Shown here one piece after another: positions 43,956-57,063 of a stretch of 64,000 nucleotides of DNA. The position numbers were made by a program, and so were the translations under genes. The notes beneath the pieces were generated by a model, which worked only from the letters and a program-made list of their open reading frames with translations, ran no database searches and was not told the origin of the DNA. Origin of the DNA: Malachius bipustulatus (lineage: Eukaryota; Arthropoda; Insecta; Coleoptera; Melyridae); NCBI GenBank assembly GCA_910589415.1, contig OU342633.1, forward strand, positions 13,802,858-13,866,857, written 5' to 3'. The first letter of the stretch is position 1, and each line of letters starts with the position of its first letter.

Positions 43956-45054
43956 TTAAACTGCAAATTCGACGTATTTTTTGGAATCCAAACCTTCTTC
44001 GTTCAGATCCATCAGTTCTGCTTCATCATCTTCACAAATTGTCTCACAGAAGGCAATTGCGTTGTATCCGCGCCGATTTCTTATAACGGAACTAAAATTT
44101 TCTAACGCATCCTGGCTTATGAATCCCGTCAACAAATATTTGACTCCTTGGTTTTGCAGATCATCCCATAATAATAAGATTGACCGAATGGTCCAAACGA
44201 AACAGCCAGTGCAATGTATATTATTGCGTTTCGTACCATTTGCGTAAACCTCAATTGCTTCGAAGATTATCCAATGAAGTGCTAGTAAATATCGATAATG
44301 GTCTTCGAAATGGATTCTGATCTGACAATATTCTGCTATTCCAGGAATTACATATATTGTTGATATTTTCAATAAATTCTGCAGTACTCTCGGCTGATTT
44401 ACTGTCTAGTTCCTTTGAATTCGCAGTCGTTTTTATCGTAGAAGCTACTTTTGTAACGCATTTGGATTCAAATGAATAGGAGTAGTCTTACTAAAAGGGT
44501 GAGAAGACTGATTATTTCTGTCAATTTCATAATGTTCTCACCCCGTTATTCCAAGAAACGGGTTTGCAATCAACGTAATAGTTTGGAATCCCCTTTATTT
44601 AAATTTAATTTATTTAATTAAAATTTATTCGCAAAACTTTTTATTAGATGAGGGGTTTAACTATTTAGATTTACGAGAGGGCTTTATTTTGTGGTACCTA
44701 ACTTTGACAACGCACTCCTGTTGTTTGTTCCTTGGTCACAAGCAAGAATCCATTGGTTTTAAATAAATGCTAAACAATTCGTTGAGGACATTGGTGATTA
44801 GTTCTTGTAGTACATTCTGTTCATCGGACCGGAAGATATATAATAGCAAAATGAAATTTTCCACTTATGTACCAGGTACCTACAAGTCCTTATATGTAGA
44901 ACACCATGACAGTATTTCCCATTTTATCATTGCATCCTATGTGACCAAGATATTCATAGCCTTCAATTATATCCTGGAATTTATGTTATTCCAGCTTTTT
45001 CTTAAGGGTGTTTTCATCAAACATAACAACACACATTCTTTCATTATCGCTCAT
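43956..45054 (-). pseudogene. P-element/THAP9-like transposase fragment, copy 3
   Basis: As copy 1, with the same stop (TAA) ending the last frame at 43956. Confidence 0.65.
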
Positions 45055-45121
45055 GATCTTCACTTTCATTGAAAACTATTTGATGAGATTCGTTTTTACA
45101 TCTGTTATCAAATTTGATATA

Positions 45122-45992
45122 CAGTGTGACCCATTTGTTCTTGAAACACCCTGTAGAATCTTAATTTATGGTGCGATTTAAAAAAAAAAAATTATTTTAA
45201 ATCATAGAGCTTGATAAACTATATTTTGGGAGCAAAAAGCGTCTTATTCCTATAAAATTCAAGGCCTACTAGATCAGTGTTTACATGTAAAATCTCAAAA
45301 ATTCATATTAGCGATTTTTTTAGAAAAAAACTAGGCACGCCACTGGATTCACCAGACCTCAAAACGGTACTGTACTAAATTTTATTGGAAATGTCAGAGT
45401 AATAAGGATCTTGCAGTTATTTTAGAAATTCATAATAGAACTCCGAATTTTCATTAATTTATTCGAAAAGGTCAACAGAGACAAAACAGAAATTGTACAT
45501 CTAGTTGGTGATAATGTAGGTACTTTAATTTTTTAATTATAATTTTTTATTTATTTATTTTTTTTTATTTTTATTTTTTTTTATTTTTTTTTTTACTTAT
45601 TTTACTTTTTTTTAATTTGAATTTTTTCTTATGATAGCTTTTGACCTTTTTCAAATTTTTTATGAAAATTCGGAGTATTATTATGAATTTCTAACATAAT
45701 TACAAGATCCTTTTTACTCGGACATTTTCAATAAAATTTAGTACAGTACCGTTTTGAGGGCTGGTGAATCCCGTGGCGTGCCCAGTTTTTTTCTAAAAAA
45801 ATCGCTAATATGAATTTTTGAGATTTTACAAGTAAACACTGATCTAGTAGGCCCTGGATTTTGTAGGAATGAGACGCTTTTTGCTCCCAAAATATAGTTT
45901 ATCAAGCTCTATGATTTAAAAGATTTTTTTTTTTAAATCGCACCATAAATTAAGATTCTACAGGGTGTTTCAAGAACAAATGGGTCACACTA
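45122..45992. mobile_element. 871-bp foldback MITE, copy 3
   Basis: Same TA-flanked inverted-arm element. Confidence 0.8.
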
Positions 45993-46749
45993 TATTTAAC
46001 CATAACTAGATTGTTTGTACAGTAGGCAAAATCACACCCTACTTATTGCGCATATACTTAATAAGATACCCATAAGATACTGACCGAGACCCTGAAGATT
46101 TATAATATTAAGATAGCGCCAATTGCTTCTCATTATATGCCCAGTACATCTTTTTTCTATGAAATAATTGCATTTAGTTAAGTTTTTAACCCGGGAGTGG
46201 TCGCTAGGTGAGCATTTAGCTCACCATTGTCTTTAAACTATGGTTAAACTACGTCGACAATAAAAGGTATTACCTTATCATAATTTGTAAATACGTTATA
46301 AACATCCTGTTGAATAATTAGCCAGAGGTGTTCTGATTGTGGTGGATACTTTACATTCATCACATGAAAAATTTTGAAACATAATGTCGAAGGCTTGCTT
46401 TGCTGTCTGGAATTCATATTGTATATCATCAATTATTATTATACATGAATTGGTGATACAGTGGTGTCGCGCTAATCCGGATCAATTAAAACCGAGGTGA
46501 TCCGGATTATCAAATCATGCGGATTATCAAACCAAATTTAGTTGGCTTTTTGTATGTACAAATTATTTTATTTATTACAAGTACAATGATTTACTACAAA
46601 TAAAATATTTATTTATTTAAAATAAATGATTTATTACAAGTGATATGAGGTAACTACATATATGTATACGTACTTACACATGTTTGTATGTATGTATTCT
46701 ATATCTACTACAAATGCATATACATACTACACATACATATTTAACGTAA

Positions 46750-49700
46750 TTAAACGTCTTCTGCGTCCCCATTTTCTATATGCATAGGCTGAAAGAACTT
46801 TGTTATTTTTGCTTGATGAATGTTAAGTTGGTTTTTTTCAAACGCTGTTTCCTTCAACCTTTGGATTGTCATGATATCTGTTAACGAAACACCATTTTCA
46901 TCTGACCACTGCAAAAGAACATTGCAGCTTCTGATAGCATTTTCATGCTTTACCCGCACTGGTGTGTCAATTTCTTGGTCTTCGCTGTCATCTGCACCAT
47001 CATCTAGAGCATCCAAGTCTTCGTTTGCAATCAATTTCTCATCACCATCTACCCAATCGATTACTTCTCCAGCATCTACTGCACCGTTGCCTATGCTCTC
47101 GAGCATTACACACACTTCATCGACTTCTTCTGCTGCCGAGTGCATCCTGTGTCGTAGAATACTCAACGGTTCCGCCGTGTGTTCGTTCTTCCACAGGGCG
47201 GGATGTGTGCGGACACCTGTGAAAGATACCTCATATTGAGTACGTTTATTCACCCCCCATTTCCAACTCAGGGTGGTCGTCCCAATAAATTGCTCCGCAA
47301 GCAACCTCAATGGGACAATGCCTGATGAGTTGGCGTACACGGCGCTGTTCCAGAACCCCTCCGCTCTGGGAAAGTTACGCGGCTGGAGTATGGTGTCATC
47401 TATTCCCACGGACCTTTTCCATTCCTCGGTCCCCCTCCTGATCAGTTGGGCGCGTTTTAAACGGTCTATATTTGAAGCCCTCATCCTTGCCTCCACGAGC
47501 TGTGGGTTCTCGGTGCAGTGGACTGAGTAGTGCATCAATCCCATGAAAATACCTGCCTCAGCAAAACTGGTCCACGGACCCAGGGAGACGGCGGGCTCAG
47601 CATCGGCCTCGGTCTTCGGCACGTAAACGTGATCAAATGCACTAACGCACATCTCGTGCCCAAAGTGTGCGTAGGATGTGGCAGTCACTTGGACTTCCAT
47701 GGTATCTCCACCTGAGAGGTCCTCGCGTATAATACGCAGTATATCATCAGGCGCGCCCAACAGTGTCACTGGAGGGTCATCGCCCCTCTCGCCGTGGATG
47801 TCTTTTACGATTTCGATTTTCCTAGGAAACCTTGTAATCAGAACGGCGGCCAGGTTCTCAAGTTCGAGCCAGTTGCAGCCGTCTGTGAACCTATCCGCAG
47901 TATACTGTGAGAAGAGGCGCTTGAGACTCTGAGGGTAGTTCAAGACTATGTCAAGCATGTGTTCTATAAGTGCATTGATGTTCTGCACTATTGCCCTGTC
48001 CCCTAGCTGCCCTCTGGGCGTAGTAGTGAACACTTCATACTGGAAGTCACCTATGAATAGACGTCGGTTGGCGTCAGTAGTAGTGACGAAGACCAACCTA
48101 CGTATACTATTCTTCATTGTGACTAGGCTACCGTTCCTTAGGAAAGTATAGTGATTTGTTTGGTCGTTTAAATTTCTTACCTCATATGTCTCGAATACAC
48201 TGGCAAGGGGATAGCGCAGGTGACACAGCGTCCATAAAGCCCATGCAGCTCTATCGTCCGTGGCTGCATTGTCTAGCATAATGACGCATGTTCTCGTGTC
48301 GTCTATTTTCCATACTTCCTCGCGGCCCCCATTCACTACATAGACGTTTCCGCCCCTGCGTGTGGACTCCTCTAGATAACGGGAGGAAATTACAACTCCT
48401 GTAAAATTCCATTCATCCGTCTCGCGTCGGATAAATGCTTCACGGACGGGGATGTGTTTGGGGGCTGCAGCCCACTCGACCCCGGTCGGCTGTGTCATTG
48501 TGTGCTCGCGGAGGGAGTCGTATAGGCACACTTTCAACCCGAGTTGGCGCCAGTCGATTACTGCACCGGCGGCATACCTGGTCACCGCATCGACGGTTGA
48601 ACCGCACCCGGCTAAGTACCGGAATACGTTGAATGCTCGCTGGTCATTTACCAGCGAGCCCCTGTTCGACGTGTCCGTCAGGACCTCCTGCATGGCGCGC
48701 CCACTGTCGGTCATTGATATAGAGCCATGGGTCCTGTCCTTTATTGTCCCGACCCCTATCCACCTCCCCGCGGAGAAGGCCTTCTTCATGGCAGCAGGTG
48801 CAGAGGTGTTTTTTGCGAAGTTGAGTACCATTGCCGCGGGTCCCAATCCACCGGATTGTACCTGTGCACGCATTCTCTTCCCGACCGAAGTAGGTGACTT
48901 CGAGGACGAGGCAAGTCGACTTCTACTCCTTGTTACGGGACCGGAGGCTATGGTAGATGATGAACCGCCCGCTACGGTGCTTGCTCCTATTGAAGCGCCC
49001 TGATGTTCAGTGGTCGAAGAGCGGATCGCATCCAGTCCCGCCTGCATCCAGCGCGCGATGTCAGTCAGTGTAAAAACGATGGCGAGGTTAGCATCGTCCC
49101 CCTCCATTAGGGTGGCTTCGGGAGGTAGCCTGCGGAAAGCGGGGCGAGCAGTCGGGTCCGCAGCCGCGATGTAAACATCCAACCGTTCGCGGAGTATTCC
49201 AAACTCAGCCCCATGAGCCCTGTCGTAAAGCTCTCTGAGGGGTTCAGGTAGTATATGTCTTATAATGTAGTAAAGGCATCTAGTCGTAATGATGCCTAGA
49301 GTGGTGTTCCTTCCCTCCACTAGTTCCAATGCGACAGCGTCGGTACCTCCCCGCAGCATCGCCCTCACGTAAGGTACCATGACCTCTGAGTTCTCGGATG
49401 CTAGGCGAATGACATCGGCAACCTCCTTGGGCGCAGTGAGAATGTTGCCCTCCGCATCCAGCGTATACATCAGAGTCACGTTAGCTACACAGGTGTGGAG
49501 GGTGCCTGCTTCAGTTGGAGCAGTCCAATTGTAATTTAATTGTGTCTCAATTAACACTTTGCCCTGACGTGTGTCTAAATCCTTTAACACTTCCGACTCC
49601 GTGTGCCCCTCTGCCTCCGTATCCACGGGGGTGTCGTAGGATTGGGCATGAAGGCTCGCTATAATAGGATAGCGATCCGTGCCTTCGGAAGTGAAATATA

Positions 49701-50283
49701 TGTTGCCGTTTTCGGCATGTTTTTCTTTATTGTGGATCCGCGCCATCTGCTCCCTAAAAGAGTCTACCTTGTTCATAGTCGATACGGCGGATTTCGCCCT
49801 GTTCCAGAAGGCCTGAGATACATAGTCAGGCTCCTCCGTGGCCTGCTCCGAGAAGTAACGAGTGCCACTGATTTTCTCCGTTAGACAGCAGACGCAGACG
49901 CGATCCCGAATTGCAGGTACAGCTTGTCGGCTGTATACTATTGTATTGAAGATTGCAACTTCGGGAGGGCCCACACTGCGATCCATCGGATCAGTGAGTT
50001 CTCTGTTTTCTTCCAGGAGGTGTCGCGAACGTTTCCTGGTTTCGGAGTCTACTACCGTCGTTTCGTTTCTCCCAGCCCACGCGTCAACCCAGTTGGTGAT
50101 TATGAGGAATGCTGCACGTGGGGTAACACCTTCTATGGTTGGGATATCACGTATAAATAGCCCTTTGGGTGTACCCTTAAGGCGTTGTAGGTGTTGGCGT
50201 AGGTAGCGTGCTACGGCAACTGTCCAGATGGGATTCCTACCCCCGTGAGCTAGGAAACCCTTAATCCTCTCGAATAGCATCAT
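46750..50283 (-). CDS. 1177-aa ORF, copy 4
   Basis: Protein identical to the other copies; I noticed one synonymous change (49645, GCT to GCC for Ala). Remains open although the adjoining transposase is disrupted. Confidence 0.7.
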   Translation of the reverse strand: MMLFERIKGFLAHGGRNPIWTVAVARYLRQHLQRLKGTPKGLFIRDIPTIEGVTPRAAFLIITNWVDAWAGRNETTVVDSETRKRSRHLLEENRELTDPMDRSVGPPEVAIFNTIVYSRQAVPAIRDRVCVCCLTEKISGTRYFSEQATEEPDYVSQAFWNRAKSAVSTMNKVDSFREQMARIHNKEKHAENGNIYFTSEGTDRYPIIASLHAQSYDTPVDTEAEGHTESEVLKDLDTRQGKVLIETQLNYNWTAPTEAGTLHTCVANVTLMYTLDAEGNILTAPKEVADVIRLASENSEVMVPYVRAMLRGGTDAVALELVEGRNTTLGIITTRCLYYIIRHILPEPLRELYDRAHGAEFGILRERLDVYIAAADPTARPAFRRLPPEATLMEGDDANLAIVFTLTDIARWMQAGLDAIRSSTTEHQGASIGASTVAGGSSSTIASGPVTRSRSRLASSSKSPTSVGKRMRAQVQSGGLGPAAMVLNFAKNTSAPAAMKKAFSAGRWIGVGTIKDRTHGSISMTDSGRAMQEVLTDTSNRGSLVNDQRAFNVFRYLAGCGSTVDAVTRYAAGAVIDWRQLGLKVCLYDSLREHTMTQPTGVEWAAAPKHIPVREAFIRRETDEWNFTGVVISSRYLEESTRRGGNVYVVNGGREEVWKIDDTRTCVIMLDNAATDDRAAWALWTLCHLRYPLASVFETYEVRNLNDQTNHYTFLRNGSLVTMKNSIRRLVFVTTTDANRRLFIGDFQYEVFTTTPRGQLGDRAIVQNINALIEHMLDIVLNYPQSLKRLFSQYTADRFTDGCNWLELENLAAVLITRFPRKIEIVKDIHGERGDDPPVTLLGAPDDILRIIREDLSGGDTMEVQVTATSYAHFGHEMCVSAFDHVYVPKTEADAEPAVSLGPWTSFAEAGIFMGLMHYSVHCTENPQLVEARMRASNIDRLKRAQLIRRGTEEWKRSVGIDDTILQPRNFPRAEGFWNSAVYANSSGIVPLRLLAEQFIGTTTLSWKWGVNKRTQYEVSFTGVRTHPALWKNEHTAEPLSILRHRMHSAAEEVDEVCVMLESIGNGAVDAGEVIDWVDGDEKLIANEDLDALDDGADDSEDQEIDTPVRVKHENAIRSCNVLLQWSDENGVSLTDIMTIQRLKETAFEKNQLNIHQAKITKFFQPMHIENGDAEDV

Positions 50284-51944
50284 TGTTGTCTGATTTTAGA
50301 ATATTTTTCCAACATTTTTCCAAGGTCTTGGGTGGTACCTTCTTCCAAGCATTATCAAGCAGACAAACAGCTGTTCTCAAATTCAAACTTTTGAGACATT
50401 TTACAAGGTCTTTCTCATTGCTGGTTGAAATTTCAGCCAGAAGACTTTTTCGATAGAAGAGTTTTGTTAATCTAATGGCGTTTTGGTCCATGGGTTGGAT
50501 GAGGGCGGTTGTATTTGGAGGCAGAAATTTTGCTTGAAAATTTCCATCATCACTGGTCAGTTCCTCTTCACCACAATGACTAGACGCATTGTCGATGAGC
50601 AAAAGTGCTCTTTCTGGAAAATTTTGATCCCTCATAAACTTGCGCACTTCTGGAACGAAACGTTCGTCAAACCATTCCTTAAATACAGCTCCAGTCATCC
50701 AAGCTTTAGCAGTACCCTTGTAGTTCACAGGAAGAATTGCGTTCTTGAAAACCCTAGGATTTTTGGCTTTGCCAATTGCCAAAAGTTTCAGCTGGTGGCT
50801 ACCATCAGAGTTACAGCATGCTAAGAATGTAATTCTTTCCTTACTTGTCTTCCTCCCTGGGGCTGTTTTTTCTGTGGAAGTAACCAAGGTTTTATCGGGA
50901 AGTAACTTCCAAAATAGAGCTGATTCATCTGCGTTATACACTGTGTCTCTTGGATTTCTGGACATAGGGAATTCCCATGTTAAAATAAACTATTGGAAAT
51001 ATTGGCTCCCCTAATTATTTTACAGTAAAATGTCAAATGTAAATCTTCTTAAGGAAAAAAAGCTGCTTCTTATGCTACAATTACATTTTCATTTGGTTCA
51101 TCCGTTTTCGAGGAAATCAGGAAAAACTTAACGGTTTTTCGTAGTTTTTCAAGGTTGCTTTGCTTTTGACAGATAATGCTAAAAATTATTAATTATTGTC
51201 AATAACTGATTGTTTAAAAGTAATTCATTCATTATTAAAACTTTAAGTGGCAAAGTATTACTTTTTAAAGGAAAACTTGTTTATAAAAATGAATTATTGA
51301 AGAAAAACCATTGCACCAACACACCATTGAAGAAAAAGTAAAATTTATTTACATTACTCTTAGAAATAATATTAGAGATTTATTATTGTCTTATTATATC
51401 TGTCAAAAGCAAAGCAACCTTGAAAAACTACGAAAAACCGTTCAGTTTTTCCTGGTTTTCTTGAAAACGGATGAACCAAATGAAAATACAATTATAGCAT
51501 AAGAAGCAGCTTTTTTTCCTTAAGAAGTTTTACATTTGACATTTTACTGTAAAATAATTAGGGGAGCCAATATTTACAATAGTTTATTTTAACATGGGAA
51601 TTCCCTATGTCCAGAAATTCAAGAGACACAGTGTAGATCTGTGCGGGCTTCAAATCCAGATGTTGTATTGTTTGATTCAGTTCATCAATAAATGGTTGAA
51701 CCGCTGACTGATTACTGGATAACTTTTCTCCACAAATTTTTAGTCGCCTAATTCCATATCGCTTTCGAAAATTTGCAATCCATCCTCTGCTGGCATTAAA
51801 GTTGTTGTTGTCATAGTATTTGAGGTAAAGAGCTTTAGCTTTTTCTGCTAAAAGCTCAGATGATATGGGAACATGCCTATTTCTAAGATTTACAAACCAG
51901 GAGTAAAGTTTTCCCTCCATTCTTGGATACTCCGCTTTCTTCAA
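50261..51944 (-). pseudogene. Tigger transposase, copy 4, disrupted by MITE
   Basis: The N-terminal part (51944-51634, the HTH) and the catalytic part (50938-50261, from the first Asp onward) are separated by the MITE just before NADES. Otherwise identical to copies 1-3. Not expressible as one protein unless the MITE is removed. Confidence 0.9.
50939..51633. mobile_element. 695-bp long-TIR MITE
   Basis: Ends CACTGTGTCTCTTGGATTTC and its near-inverse, with arms of about 230 bp (50939-51170 against 51402-51633) and an AT-rich loop. It is flanked by TA at 50937-50938 and 51634-51635; the empty site is seen in copies 1-3 (single TA in GTTATAGATC). No coding capacity; it needs a TA-targeting transposase in trans. 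Confidence 0.9.
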
Positions 51945-52053
51945 AGTTTTTCTCTTGCCAGGCCCAGAAACACATTGAACAACATACCCAAAGTTCAGAT
52001 GAAATCAGTTGTCTTAAATTCCCTGAATACAATATTTTACTTACCCTTTAATT

Positions 52054-52209
52054 TTATTTCCTTTTTTTTTTAATGTCGCTAATTGTTGATTCTCCCACAC
52101 CGTATTTGAGGGCTAGGGATTTACCACTAATTCCCTTTTTTAACTCGTCGATGATAATTGACTTCTGGTTTAATGTTAAAGTCTTATGATTTCGTTGCTT
52201 TGGTGGCAT
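52054..52209 (-). CDS. Tigger HTH exon, copy 4
   Basis: Same frame and same A10/TAA break as the other copies. Confidence 0.6.
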   Translation of the reverse strand: MPPKQRNHKTLTLNQKSIIIDELKKGISGKSLALKYGVGESTISDIKKKRK

Positions 52210-53559
52210 ATTTTACAGCGTGTAAGAAGTGCGTTCATTCAAATGAATTTAAAAGACAACACTAAGAAGACGAGACAGGATGCTACGGAAGCAATAAAGC
52301 TATGCACATAATATACAAGTGCATGCCGTGATATGAAAACCAATGCCTGGTTATGTATTTGATATTATGTACTGCGTACATCTATGTGTGCGTGTTAAAT
52401 CCGGATTATAGAGTACAGAAACAAGGTGAATTCGGATTATAGAGTACGTAAATTAGTCCGGATTAGAGAATCAAGGGAAATTCGGAGTACAACATACACA
52501 CTAGGAGAAAGAACTTGATCCGGATTACTGGATCATTCGGATTACCGCTGCTTCGGATTAGCGCGACACCACTGTATTAGTAATGCTGGGGGGCCTTCCA
52601 CAATTAAATACGACTGTACAGTTTGCTTCTGAAGAGATGCTTTTTCTTTTCTGTTTTATTATCCCTCCAATGTCTCCAGGTTGCTATAAAAGAAGATACA
52701 ACATAACATCTATGTCATAAACACGTTAAAGCTTAAATTTTCAACAAAAACAACTACTGTCCACAAGAGGGAGTCCACAAGTTAGTGAACAAGCTCAGTG
52801 AATCTTTGCTTTAATTGAAAATTATAAAAAAAGTGAGATACAAACGTTCGCATGTATAATTATATATTGAATCACAGGATTGGGTAGAAAACTTCCAGAA
52901 GCCCTTATCTGTTTTTATTCGCCCTTTTGGATGTATTAGATGTGATAATACTGAAATCTGGGTCACAAATTTATTTTCTGAAATATAAATAAATACCTAT
53001 AGGTATAAGCTACATATTTCGTATAAATAAAATAGCTTGCAAAACTTTTTATTACCTGCAGAAACTGTTTCATCTTCAACGATAGAAATTAATTGTTGGC
53101 CTAATTCATCCTTGCAGCATTCTTTTTTTAGTGCAAGTATAGTCGAAAAAACACTGTCCCAATTAAGGAACAGTTTAAGTTCTGCTTCAGGATACAATAA
53201 ATTGAAGTCTATATTTATCTGAAAAATATTTTAAATATAGTAACAAGAGAATAATATGTTGTTGTCTTGTACTTACCAAAGCTTCTGCAATTTTATGGTC
53301 TTTTAAAATTGGCCACTCGTCCATGAAGTGCCGTAATGTATTGTTTGTAGACTGTCTGCAGGGAAAAGTCAGCTTCCATTTGTTCTCCACATCTTCCCAG
53401 GGATCCCGTTTGTATTTGAGCCAATTTTTATGACTTAATAATTCTGTGAAAGTAATGGTGATATAGGTATTATTATAATGGCAAAATGGTATTTAAATAT
53501 AAAAATAAAAATTATTATAAAAGAAGTAATTGCCAAAAAATTATATTAATTGAAAATTG

Positions 53560-53681
53560 CTAAGGGCTATAATAGGCAAAAAGTCTCTTCTTAAAGTGTG
53601 GTCTTTATTTGTTCGGTCGAAACGTTGATCTTATAATAAAGACCACACTTTAAGAAGAGACTTTTTGCCTATAGCCCTTAG
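53560..53681. mobile_element. 122-bp hairpin MITE, copy 4
   Basis: Identical to that at 22346-22467. Confidence 0.75.
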
Positions 53682-54823
53682 AAAATTTAAGAAGAAATTC
53701 ATTCTTAATATGTAATTAATAATTGAAAAAATTAAAAATAAAAATTAGTAATTTGCAACTAAAAACTAAAAATCACAAAAAAATGTTTTTATCAAAATAT
53801 TTTATATACTCAACATGGGTAATACGTTGCCAAATTTCAGAATATTATTTCTACGTCAATTTTAAGATAAATGGGCTACATATTTTAAAATACAGGGTTA
53901 TTGGTAAGCGCATTGAAAGAGAAGCGCATCACCTTCACATAAATATTTAAAATAATGATTTCTTTGGTAATAGATTTTCTTTCAGTGCAAACAATATTGG
54001 AGATGTCGGTGTAAATACTCATCGACATCTCCAGTATTTTGCGCATTTACTAATCCACTATTTACGAATACCTACTTAATAATAATCTGAATAAATTAGA
54101 AGTTTCACAGCTATGTGAAAAATGTAATAATAAAGTGCATTTACTTACCAATCAGCACAGGTAGCAGGTCCTCTAAGTCCCAGTTTTTAATAAATCTTTC
54201 ATATTAATTAATAATTTTAATTTACTAATTTTCACAATTAGGTAATTTGCCAGTCTTCACAATTCACAATATTTTTACTCTCACCGCGGTAGCCTCGGCT
54301 GCTTAAGTAAAACTAAGTCCAGGAGCATATATTTGCTAAATGAAATGCCGCTTTCATTCAAGTACCTCACATACTTGATTTAAGAGGTATTTATTTCCAT
54401 TGAAAATATGAAACATTAGTCACAAGAGAGTTGGGCTTGTTATAAAATTCTAATAATTCACTTCCTTCAAACCTAGCAGTCGCACATAATAAACAGAAGT
54501 AATTCATTTAAAATATCCAGGAAGTGCATTGAATTTGAAGCAAGTATACGAGTGATTTGTAGAAAATAAATCGAATTTTTCCTTTAGAACATTCTTGTTG
54601 CTTAGTTCAAAAATCATAATAAGTTTAGTTTGACTGTATTTATTTGATTTGAGAATCTAGATCAAGTAAATTCTATAGTTTTAGCAAGTCAGTGAATTGT
54701 CTTGACTGAAATTTTTTTTCTTAAACCAAATAACCTTTTGCTTATTTTAAGGAAACAAAATAAAGAAAATGCTGAAATTTGATCTAAATATTTTTTTTTT
54801 ATCAGTGTGGGGTCCGATTGGTA

Positions 54824-55924
54824 TTCAACTGCAAATTCGACGTATTTTTTGGAATCCAAACCTTCTTCGTTCAGATCCATCAGTTCTGCTTCATCATCTT
54901 CACAAATTGTCTCACAGAAGGCAATTGCGTTGTATCCGCGCCGATTTCTTATAACGGAACTAAAATTTTCTAACGCATCCTGGCTTATGAATCCCGTCAA
55001 CAAATATTTGACTCCTTGGTTTTGCAGATCATCCCATAATAATAAGATTGACCGAATGGTCCAAACGAAACAGCCAGTGCAATGTATATTATTGCGTTTC
55101 GTACCATTTGCGTAAACCTCAATTGCTTCGAAGATTATCCAATGAAGTGCTAGTAAATATCGATAATGGTCTTCGAAATGGATTCTGATCTGACAATATT
55201 CTGCTATTCCAGGAATTACATATATTGTTGATATTTTCAATAAATTCTGCAGTACTCTCGGCTGATTTACTGTCTAGTTCCTTTGAATTCGCAGTCGTTT
55301 TTATCGTAGAAGCTACTTTTGTAACGCATTTGGATTCAAATGAATAGGAGTAGTCTTACTAAAAGGGTGAGAAGACTGATTATTTCTGTCAATTTCATAA
55401 TGTTCTCACCCCGTTATTCCAAGAAACGGGTTTGCAATCAACGTAATAGTTTGGAATCCCCTTTATTTAAATTTAATTTATTTAATTAAAATTTATTCGC
55501 AAAACTTTTTATTAGATGAGGGGTTTAACTATTTAGATTTACGAGAGGGCTTTATTTTGTGGTACCTAACTTTGACAACGCACTCCTGTTGTTTGTTCCT
55601 TGGTCACAAGCAAGAATCCATTGGTTTTAAATAAATGCTAAACAATTCGTTGAGGACATTGGTGATTAGTTTTTGTAGTACATTCTGTTCATCGGACCGG
55701 AAGATATATAATAGCAAAATGAAATTTTCCACTTATGTACCAGGTACCTGCAAGTCCTTAATTATGTAGAACACCATGACAGTATTTCCCATTTTATCAT
55801 TGCATCCTATGTGACCAAGATATTCATAGCCTTCAATTATATCCTGGAATTTATGTTATTCCAGCTTTTTCTTAAGGGTGTTTTCATCAAACATAACAAC
55901 ACACATTCTTTCATTATCGCTCAT
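54824..55924 (-). pseudogene. P-element/THAP9-like transposase fragment, copy 4
   Basis: As copy 2 (Gln instead of stop, last frame open to 54689), but with the long variant near 55757 shared with copy 1. Confidence 0.65.
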
Positions 55925-55991
55925 GATCTTCACTTTCATTGAAAACTATTTGATGAGATTCGTTTTTACATCTGTTATCAAATTTGATATA

Positions 55992-56866
55992 CAGTGTGAC
56001 CCATTTGTTCTTGAAACACCCTGTAGAATCTTAATTTATGGTGCGATTTAAAAAAAAAAAATATTTTAAATCATAGAGCTTGATAAACTATATTTTGGGA
56101 GCAAAAAGCGTCTTATTCCTATAAAATTCAAGGCCTACTAGATCAGTGTTTACATGTAAAATCTCAAAAATTCATATTAGCGATTTTTTTAGAAAAAAAC
56201 TAGGCACGCCACTGGATTCACCAGACCTCAAAACGGTACTGTACTAAATTTTATTGGAAATGTCAGAGTAATAAGGATCTTGCAGTTATTTTAGAAATTC
56301 ATAATAGAACTCCGAATTTTCATTAATTTATTCGAAAAGGTCAACAGAGACAAAACAGAAATTGTACATCTAGTTGGTGATAATGTAGGTACTTTAATTT
56401 TTTAATTATAATTTTTTATTTATTTATTTTTTTTTTATTTTTTTTATTTTTTTTTATTTTTTTTTTTACTTATTTTACTTTTTTTTAATTTGAATTTTTT
56501 CTTATGATAGCTTTTGACCTTTTTCAAATTTTTTATGAAAATTCGGAGTATTATTATGAATTTCTAACATAATTACAATATCCTTTTTACTCGGACATTT
56601 TCAATAAAATTTAGTACAGTACCGTTTTGAGGGCTGGTGAATCCCGTGGCGTGCCCAGTTTTTTTCTAAAAAAATCGCTAATATGAATTTTTGAGATTTT
56701 ACAAGTAAACACTGATCTAGTAGGCCCTGGATTTTGTAGAAATGAGACGCTTTTTGCTCCCAAAATATAGTTTATCAAGCTCTATGATTTAAAAGATTTT
56801 TTTTTTTTAAATCGCACCATAAATTAAGATTCTACAGGGTGTTTCAAGAACAAATGGGTCACACTA
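55992..56866. mobile_element. 875-bp foldback MITE, copy 4
   Basis: Same element with length changes in its T-rich loop and A/T runs. Confidence 0.8.
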
Positions 56867-57063
56867 TATTTAACCATAACTAGATTGTTTGTACAGTAGG
56901 CAAAATCACACCCTACTTATTGCGCATATACTTAATAAGATACCCATAAGATACTGACCGAGACCCTGAAGATTTATAATATTAAGATAGCGCCAATTGC
57001 TTCTCATTATATGCCCAGTACATCTTTTTTCTATGAAATAATTGCATTTAGTTAAGTTTTTAA

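Larger units (their letters stand above)
36079..46250. repeat. Tandem unit 3
   Basis: Same content. It shares the stop variant at 43956 with unit 1 and the short variant near 44889 with unit 2, so it is a mosaic of the two. Confidence 0.95.
46459..52574 (-). mobile_element. Pogo/Tigger transposon with large extra ORF, copy 4, split by a MITE
   Basis: TIRs and TA flanks intact; total 6,116 bp because of the nested MITE at 50939-51633. Confidence 0.9.
46251..54190 (-). pseudogene. Decayed insect repeat-gene, interrupted by Tigger, copy 4
   Basis: Same exons (first visible exon ends 54149), C-terminus cut by the junction at 46251. Confidence 0.5.
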
